Source of the DNA: Oscheius dolichura
Taxonomy: Eukaryota; Nematoda; Chromadorea; Rhabditida; Rhabditidae
DNA length: 64,000 nt
NCBI GenBank assembly: GCA_932521035.1
Contig: OW051495.1
Coordinates: 9,858,001-9,922,000, forward strand
Reading direction: 5' to 3'
Part shown: positions 56,763 to 64,000 of the stretch, in pieces
Position numbering within the stretch: the stretch's first letter is position 1
How the letters are laid out: each line of letters starts with the position of its first letter
The notes under the pieces: generated by a model
What the model saw: the letters and a program-made list of their open reading frames with translations, nothing else
Database searches by the model: none
Told to the model about the DNA's origin: nothing
Translations under genes and position numbers: made by a program

Positions 56763-58371
56763 ATGCTTTATAAACGACACCCAGAGGAGAAGAAAACCAC
56801 ATCTAAATTTACAAAACACTATACAAAAAGGATTATTCTTTCCCGTGGGGCTATTTTTCTATGCATCTGTTTATTTATATTGTACATTTCCATTCCAACC
56901 GGTAGTTGGGTAAGGTCCGAAGAAGAAGCAAGCGACGTTCCAAATCTGTCCCCACCTAACCAACCTTTCACTCAAAAACAACCACGGCCCCCTAAACCTA
57001 TAAGGACTTGGCCGGAGGAGAATCGAAGAAACGTATCAATTTACTTTGCTACAAAATGGTACGGACTAGAGTTCGCAGGCACCATCATAAGCAGTCAGTG
57101 CTCCAAGGATATTCAGGTAGATCTTGCTTACATATAAGGTGCATTGGAAAACTTATTTCTACCTTTTTTCAAAGGGTTTTAAACGGTTTTATTTTCAGGA
57201 CTGGTGCAGTATTGTGACATCTCCAAATGCGACTAACACAGCCGACGCAGTGCTCTTCCATAATCGTGATTTCAACCAGACCCTCTATCCCAAACATCGA
57301 AATCTTTCTCAAGTTTATGTGATGCTAACGTCAGAAAGCCCTGTTCATGAGAAGGTTGATTTCCTGCCAGGTAACGTGACTTCTATTCCATTTCTTCCAC
57401 AATCTCGTCATTCCATTTATTCTATTAGGTAACTTACAGATCAGATAAATTGGACCATGAACTACAGAAGAGATTCGGACGTTCATTACCCTTATGTAAT
57501 AGCCGAGAAAAGGGATCAACGTAGGCGGCTCCTCAAAATGCTGATCTGTTTGCATTTCAGCGGAAAATATTGACTATGATAATATTTGGAATATGAAGAA
57601 CAGCTCGCTGACGGCCGCCTGGATGGTAACAAACTGTTATGCGGCTAACAAGAGGAAGGAGATAGCGGAAAAGGCTCGCAGTGAAGGCCTTTCGGTTAGT
57701 ATTTCATTCAACGTCATTTATTGACTAGTGCAGATAGATATTTTTGGAGATTGTGGTAAACCATTAGAAAAGTGTGGAAGATTTTCTCCTGATTGGTATT
57801 CATGTCCAGCTAAAGTAATGAAGTAAGTTTTACAAAATTGGGGCGATAACAATAGAAACATGTTTTCAGAAACTACAAGTTCTACCTCGCTTTCGAGAAT
57901 TCAAATTGTCCGGATTATGTGACGGAGAAGCTGTACAACGCTTACAATCTTTTCTTTGCGATTCCCATTGTTCTCCAGAGAAAGAATTACGAAGCTATCG
58001 GCGTAGGTCAATCTCGTCCCTTAGAATTCCTCTCTTCAGATTCCTTCTCATTCCTATATTGCCGTGGATGATTTCAGTACCCTTAAAGAATTGGCCACAT
58101 TTATTAACGAGTTACAAAAGGACAAACAACGATATCTGGAATACCATAAATGGAGGGAAACTTACAAGTAAAGGATATACAGTTGTCATAATGATGTGAA
58201 CTTTTTAGTGTGAAAACAACAGATGATAATACAGGATTCTGTGACTTGTGTAAGAAGTTACGAAGTAGAAGTAAATCACCTCAAAGTTATACGGATTTGC
58301 CAAAATGGTACTCTAAAGACACCTGCGATACCGAAGCACTTTTCCCCTATGTTGAAAATGTGAATTCTTAA
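56763..58371 (+). CDS. Alpha-1,3-fucosyltransferase (GT10), intact
   Basis: Eight exons: 56763-57116, 57199-57370, 57440-57520, 57561-57694, 57734-57822, 57870-58002, 58040-58167, 58209-58371; 417 residues. Cytoplasmic basic tail, anchor at about 30-45, a Pro-rich stem, then GT10 N-region ([31 protein letters not shown]) and catalytic region ([21 protein letters not shown], and FYLAFENS at 281-288 followed by [10 protein letters not shown]). These contain the GDP-fucose-binding residues of the family. Expected reaction: transfer of fucose from GDP-Fuc to GlcNAc or a related sugar in the Golgi. Two close splice options exist at exon 3 (GTAACTTACAG before 57440); the longer intron keeps the frame. 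AATAAA overlaps the stop. Confidence 0.93.
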
Positions 58372-59177
58372 TAAAACATTGGAACATTACCTCCTTTTTT
58401 CTCAAAATCTGTTACCCACAAGTGTTTCTAAATGTACCCACCATTGCCAACTAGAACATCGTAAAAGGAAGGATACCAGGAAGAATTCATGGCCTCAAAA
58501 TCGAGGGATCTGTTGATCTTTGCCTCTGCAGGAATCTTTTGCGATAAGAAAGAAGGAGACGAGCCTACCTGTGTTCCTTGTCAAAACGGCATCCTCTTTC
58601 CTTTTCATCGTTTTCATCGTCTTCATCACATCTCAATCGTAAATTGCGATCAGCTCTTTATCTGACCGTCGAACGGTGAACTCGAAGTGAACTCGAGAGA
58701 ACACTGCTGATGGAACGGATCAGGGCTGACTCCCTACCGGCACTTTCCGCTTAGAAAGATACTATCTCAAATTTTCTCGCGGAAGTTCCATTCAAAAAAA
58801 TTAAAAGTGTGAAGTGCCTGGGGAAAGAGAAAATAGCCACCCTTGTGGGGAGTAATTCTACGGCTTACATGAAATTTTCCGCTATTGGAGCCGCAGGCGA
58901 AAAATAAACAAGCAATCGTCCAGGAGAGATGGTAACATAGTTGTAAAGGGCAGAAAACCGGACCACGCTTACAATCCGCCGCCATGGAATGCTCCCATTC
59001 CAACCATGCAATGGCACGAACTTGGCATCGGGCCCAGAAGCGTCACACAAGCGTTTTTGATGAATCTTTGAAAATAATGCGTCTGTCTTCTTGTTTATCC
59101 CATTCCTGGTGCAAAAGACCTCCCCGATTACACCTCTTTCGTGTCCGATGTTATCTAGCCATTTGAAGAGAGTATCC
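58372..59177. other. Intergenic
   Basis: About 800 bp between two plus-strand genes. No gene recognised; open frames on the minus strand at 58767-59179 lack splice or domain support. Confidence 0.4.
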
Positions 59178-60359
59178 ATGCTTGCAATCCCCCGTTCCGC
59201 CTGTGTCTTCGTCTGCTGTTGTCTATTCCTTATTCTATTTTATCAGTCTCTCAACAAGGGCATACCCAAATTTGTATCAAGAGGAGAATTGTTTCAAAGT
59301 TGGAAGAAATGTGTTTTCTCTAAATTGGAACCACATAGAGGTAACCACGTCCAGGTGAGGTTCCGCACAGGACTAGAAGCTGTTATTTTTAGTTATGGAT
59401 AGAATTCCCAACGCTCGTTTCTCAATGTGATCAGCCTTACGCTGATCTTCTTTTGATTAAAGAGTTCGCTAATTCGGATGAGACGAAGCATCACATTTTT
59501 CCTCGGAAGGTTTTCCCTTCTCGTATCTCGCTAAATTTTTATGGTTCAGAGTACTCCAAACAATACGATTGTCAGCCTAGGAATTGGACATGATATCGGT
59601 GCCGAGGAGAAACTACTTGAGGTCGGTTTTAGTCAACGATTTGGTCCTTAACGGTTCCTTCGGCGAATCTTTTACCCATCAATCAATACACACAAGCAAG
59701 GTATCGGAGAATGGGCCGTATTTGAGTCTCAATGGAGCTTTATTCTCATCGAGGTTTTCAGGCAATGGGAAAAGAAAATCTCCAATTCTATGGAGCCGAT
59801 CCAATTACGGAAGTAAACAGTGCACTGTACTCAAAAATAGGAAAATACTACCCCCTTGCAGTGGGCGCTCGTGCAGGATTTTCTGAAGCTAGTGTTCTAA
59901 AGAGTAAGAATGGCCATCTTGTTTGGATATTGGTTACCTATCTAGATCAGTCGTATCAGTCGTCCACGGTAGCTCACGTGGATGCCGTCTATTTTCTGAC
60001 GAAAATGATTGGACTGAAGTTTTTCGATGACATCTGGGTTGATGCAGAATACGCCGAATATGAAATGTTCCCCATGTTCCTCAATGGAGGGGATTTTGAT
60101 AGAAGTGGTGTTACTATTTGCCAATTCAACATGGAGATGCATTCACCCGATGATGCTAAACAGAAAGCTGTGCATGATTTTATTTTCCAAACTTTAGAAG
60201 AGGAGCGGTGAGAACCTTGAGATCCAACAATGCCCGCCTTATAGATACGCCTTCTTCTTCCCGGTCTACCATCTACGGTTATTTTTTGTCAACTTTAAAG
60301 ATACAGAATGTGTGAACAAATATATCCCTAAATTCGTGTCGATAAAGCCTATTGCTTAA
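59178..60359 (+). CDS. FkbM-type methyltransferase 2, paralogue of methyltransferase 1
   Basis: Six exons: 59178-59354, 59393-59509, 59550-59621, 59762-59903, 59946-60207, 60245-60359; 294 residues. Anchor at about 8-22, with a run of cysteines. Exons 2, 3 and 5 are identical in length to those of the gene at 37717, and the proteins align throughout (TIVSLGIGHDIGAEE, LQFYGADP, VDAVYFLTKMIG, RLFFVNFKD). The acidic motif reads D-A-E-Y-A-E (202-207) where paralogue 1 has D-S-E-G-G-E and paralogue 3 has D-I-E-G-A-E; loss of the glycine may change activity. AATAAA at 60454-60459. Confidence 0.82.
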
Positions 60360-61400
60360 TTATCGTTTTGCAATTGAATGAATTGAACTGTCAATCGTTT
60401 CCAACTAATCGAAAGAAAGAAATCGCTTGCCTCCTAAGGCACAGTTTTATGTAAATAAAACATTTATTTTATCCCCACAATGTTCTGCTACTAAAGCAGT
60501 TGGTCGTGGCTGCTGCTGACACTACTAATTATCGCCCTCTAAATAGGATTCCGAAATCTAGACTAAAGAGTTGCAAAGCACCTTTTCTGGCCTAAACACG
60601 AGCTGACCGTAATCTAATGTTGAAGTGTTTTGCATTTTGAAAACAATGGTGATATTGTAGAAATAATGAATCAGATCACATCTTTGCAAAAAAACAGGAA
60701 AATTTGAAGAAGATTTATGAGCCAATTTACGAGTTACGTTAATATCCTGAAAAAATGATAGGAATTCTTTTCCAATTTTGATCCCAATATCTCTCAAACC
60801 AATCTGGGTTGATCTCGGGGACAGTCTGCTCCTCTTCCGGGAGATCCCTCATCTCCAACGGGAACATCTTTTTTACGATTTGCGCGAACGTTCAAGAACA
60901 CTGAATCAGCCTGATCTTCAATCACTCAACTGGATCGGCGGAGCAAAGGGGGGGGGGGGGGGGAACCATAAGGCCAACCAGGGTAAATCAGCAAAACAAA
61001 AATAAGGAATGAGTTGTAGGAGACCGATTAGAAGTCATAGCAGACAGTTTAGTGTTGCACAAAAGTGACTGAAGTTACACTACTTCCATGATGTTTTTGA
61101 TCATAAATAAATAAATGATATCCAATCGTTGTAGCTGAATAAATGGTTGCCAGATTTAGTCGAACGTCAGCAAGATGGTATTTTGTCACTGAACCCCCGA
61201 ATTTTGGGGTGTTGATCTATTGCTCTAGTGGTACCAAAGTCTCAATAATCGAAGGTAATTGTTAAATTGACACACCCTCCCGTACAATCCTGCTTCTTGA
61301 CAAGATCAAGACCTAGCTAGAATATCCGTTGATCCTGGAGATCAGCCGCGCTAACGGGAGAAGCCGAGTCTAGCGGCCATTACGTCTTCGCACATTTTGG
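60360..61400. other. Intergenic with cluster motif and a poly-G run
   Basis: About 1 kb upstream of the GT14 gene. One cluster motif copy at 60771-60828 and 16 G at about 60948-60963. No gene. Confidence 0.45.
60771..60828 (+). repeat. Cluster motif, copy 6
   Basis: CCAATTTTGATCCCAATATC, then CCAATCTGGGTTGATCTC and GGGGACAGTCT. Confidence 0.6.
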
Positions 61401-63157
61401 ATGACACTTTGGAGGACACTGTATCAGCAAGTTCTTCTGGTAGCTATATTGGTTTTGATACTAGTGCTGGCCCTCACACACCGCAGGTACGGTAATCTCT
61501 CCTTCAGCTTACTTCCTATTAGATCTCTTCTCTACGACGAAAGTAACAGCTCCATTTTGGACCAATTTGAACTTGATTGTGATGAGCTTTTTCAGGGAAA
61601 AACACGGTAGAGGGTTCTGTTAGCCGGTAATATCCCATTTCAGAGAAGTACAAAAGCTCAAAAATTGGAATATTACCGAGAAAATAAGGGCAAAACTCGA
61701 GAAACAGATAGCCTTTCATTCCACACAGTAAGACTGCTATATACAAATAAAGACCGAGTTATAGTTGTCAAACGTATCAGGATTTACTTGGGTTTCCAAG
61801 AGAACCTTTGAGTCGAGAGGAGGCTGAATTCCCCCTGGCTTATGGAATGCTCGTTTACCAGGATTTCTTACAGGTAGGAGAGGTCTCATTTTATCCATTT
61901 GTGGAATTATAGCACTTCATTTCTTCCTCTATTCACTCCCTCTTTCCAGGTCCTCCTTGTGTTGTCCGGCTTCTACCATCCGCAGAATCAGTACTGCATC
62001 GCCGTCAGTGGCCAGGCCGATGGCGTCTTTCGAGGAGTAATGGAGAGCCTCCAGCAGTGTTTCCCCAATATCCATGTTCTGGTACAGTTCGATTCTTCTT
62101 TCTCTTTACCGGAAATCTTCAGGATAGACCAGCAGTAGTCTGGGGCGGCCACGAGATTATGAACTCGACGTACGCATGTTTTGAATACCTGGTCAGCGCA
62201 GGGAAACCTTGGAAATACTTCCAGTACCTCTCGGGGGTGGATCTCCCTCTTAGGACTAACCTAGAAATGGTCAGGATCTTGAAGACATGGAACGGGTCGG
62301 TTAATCTCGATGCTGTGCCGTTTGAGTCCTGGAGGCTGCTGGGCAAAAAGGTTTGTTCTTTGCAAATATCAAGCAAAGTCACTCGTCCAGCTGGAAGATG
62401 CTCCCTTGCCCCTGTATAAGTCATCAGTGGCTGTGATTATTCCCAGAGAAATGGCTGACAAACTGGTTCAGTCGGAGGTTACCATGGAATTGCTGGACTT
62501 CCTGAACGGGACTGGACACAGCGATGAAACATTTTGGGCAACGCTGATAGGAAATAAGAAAAGTGGGTAGAGAGGCAACTGAAGTCGTGACGGAATTTTT
62601 AAGAATTTCCGATTCCTGGAGCCTTTGAGGCTTCGGAAATGCTTTCCTTTCGTCAAAGATATTACAAAAAATATAAAGGAAAAGTGGAACAGTATCGGCA
62701 CAGATTCAGCGAGCATGATACGGTGAGTTATCCATTTATTGGCCAATTTAGCCATTTTAGATCAAACTCGGCTACTATGTCACCAGATTTCACGTATGGG
62801 ACAGTTTCCCCAGTGCCTGCAAGGGAAAATTTTATCGGTTTTCGTGCATTTTTGGTGTAGAAGACCTGGCTGTCCTATTGAAACAGCCACACTTTGTAGC
62901 ACACAAGTTCTACATGGACTTCGAACCAGCCGGGCTGATTTGTGGTCTAAAAGTAAGTAAATCCTGCTTACTTTACTGAAGCTGTTCCTCTATAGCACAT
63001 TCGTCAAAGAACTCTCAAACGTAGGACGCGGCTTGACATCGCCCCGTATCGAGAACTTCCGCTGGTCGAGCTGCACAGCGACGTTCCTTTGAGAAAAATC
63101 AAACACCCCTTATGGTTGCTGGGAGAAACATTCCGAGAGCTTTCGGTTTCTGCGTGA
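61401..63157 (+). CDS. Core-2/I-branching beta-1,6-GlcNAc transferase family (GT14)
   Basis: Ten exons: 61401-61486, 61523-61606, 61646-61727, 61781-61873, 61950-62081, 62123-62350, 62391-62562, 62604-62722, 62761-62952, 62996-63157; 449 residues. Anchor at about 10-26. Family blocks: PLSREEAEFPLAYGMLV (94-110), FYHPQNQYCIAVSG, P-x-VVWGGHEIMNSTYACFEYL, YFQYLSGVDLPLRTNLEMV, HSDETFWATL, C-x-GKFYRFSCIFGVEDL and ANKF-like AHKF. The acceptor of exon 3 (cagag at 61645) is set by phase. Expected role: adding branching GlcNAc (or xylose-type sugars in related members) to a glycan core in the Golgi. AATAAA at 63175-63180. Confidence 0.9.
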
Positions 63158-63577
63158 TCGTCTTTTTTTCACGTAATAAAACATAGATCTATCCGGGAAC
63201 TATTGGTGCAGAAGCAAAAGCAATTCTGAAATTGCTGGAACTCGACCCGCCAATAAAGGCCCGGATTCTCTGTCCCTAGCTTCCTTTTTTCGCAATAGAC
63301 GTTTTCCTTTCCACCCGTGATTAACCACAGTATCACAAGGAGCAATCTCTCTTGATCGCGGGAACAGTCTCAGGTCCCAACTTTGTTTCTCCTACTTTGT
63401 TTTGAGAAAACAAACATTCGGTATCCGGAAGCTCCAATCCGCCAACGCCTGAAGCAGTCAGTAAACAAATGGAGTAACTAAAGACTGTTAGGTACCAACA
63501 AGGGGTTGTGGGTTTCAAATTCACAAACAGTCAATAACAAAAAGAGGTAGCTTCAGAATCTATAACTTTTTATCATT
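63158..63577. other. Intergenic with cluster motif
   Basis: About 420 bp, no gene; one motif copy at 63317-63373. Confidence 0.45.
63317..63373 (+). repeat. Cluster motif, copy 7
   Basis: ACAGTATCACAAGG, then AGCAATCTCTCTTGATCGC and GGGAACAGTCTC, starting about 160 bp after the GT14 stop. Confidence 0.65.
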
Positions 63578-64000
63578 GCATGAAGGTGCTAGCTGTGGCC
63601 GTCCCAAAACCCTGTGATAGAATCGGCGTGCTCATCGGCACAGCCCGACGACTAATCGGCAACGTCACAGCTGACAACTTGGGAGGTGACCAATGGGTTA
63701 TTGCCCACTCGTTAGAATCGAATAATAGTAGAAAGCATTGTGTTTCAAGAGGACTACAGAACAAATTACGAATAATTATAATTTTTATAAAAAATTAAAT
63801 ATTTGAGCCCGTAAATATTATAGAGTAAATGGTAGGCCCTTTATGGCTGTTGCTGTTGTTGTTGTGATCTTGCGAATGCTTCTTGAAGGAGCTGTTCTCC
63901 CCTTTGCTCTTCTTCCTTCATGGCCCGGCCCAAGATTTGGAATCGGTAATCCAACAGCGAATGATGGCATTGCGTGTTCCTGGAAAAATTAGTTTTAGGG
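63578..64000 (+). repeat. Right-edge copy of the R1/Gln-rich repeat segment
   Basis: 63578-63670 matches the R1 head near 40560-40640 (diverged), and 63785-64000 matches 41404-41650 very closely except where that copy has the poly-G insertion. On the minus strand it holds the second exon of the Gln-rich protein. The unit continues past the window. Confidence 0.75.

Noticed and set aside
58767-59179. Minus-strand frames between the fucosyltransferase and methyltransferase 2
   Set aside because: No domain, no splice consistency, overlapping the promoter of the next plus-strand gene.

Overview
This window looks like nuclear DNA from a rhabditid-type nematode. The evidence is a cuticle collagen with the nematode N-domain, a furin-type site and the C-x-C-P end; GT-AG introns that are mostly 30-60 bp; AATAAA signals close behind stop codons; and nematode-expanded families (DUF268, FkbM-type methyltransferases, acyltransferase-3, vWA plus C-type lectin). 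The species cannot be named. Exons were placed by hand from splice sites, reading phase and homology. In every gene called intact, the exon lengths sum to a multiple of three with no internal stop.

Layout. 1-5.4 kb: a partial F-box-like gene (-), a cuticle collagen (+) and a tpra-1-like seven-helix membrane protein (-). 5.4-25 kb: about 20 kb with no gene I can support, only simple repeats, short perfect hairpins and one hAT-type MITE at 25.05 kb with an 8-bp target duplication. 26.6-34.3 kb: a second F-box-like gene with nearly the exon plan of the first, then decayed genes: a vWA/C-type lectin pseudogene, two acyltransferase-3 pseudogenes in opposite orientations, a non-LTR retrotransposon remnant and an unrecognised broken gene.

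34.6-63.2 kb: the notable part. Eight apparently intact genes encode short-tailed type II membrane proteins expected in the Golgi, and all are glycan-building or glycan-modifying types: a carbohydrate sulfotransferase, three FkbM-type methyltransferases, a beta-1,4-galactosyltransferase, a DUF268 protein, an alpha-1,3-fucosyltransferase (GT10) and a core-2/I-branching GlcNAc transferase (GT14). A truncated second fucosyltransferase and an internally deleted DUF268 copy are relics in the same block. Together they could assemble and decorate a branched glycan that is galactosylated, fucosylated, sulfated and possibly O-methylated. That joint role is inference. Two features tie the block together: a motif of about 50 bp occurs at least seven times between these genes and was not noticed elsewhere, and the galactosyltransferase and one methyltransferase share a homologous upstream block with a spliced 5' leader.

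39-49.9 kb splits the block and is full of mobile and repeated DNA: nested MITEs, an inverted duplication, a USP pseudogene, an intronless macro-domain gene, a decayed Helitron and three tRNA-derived elements. A repeat from this zone recurs at the right edge of the window.
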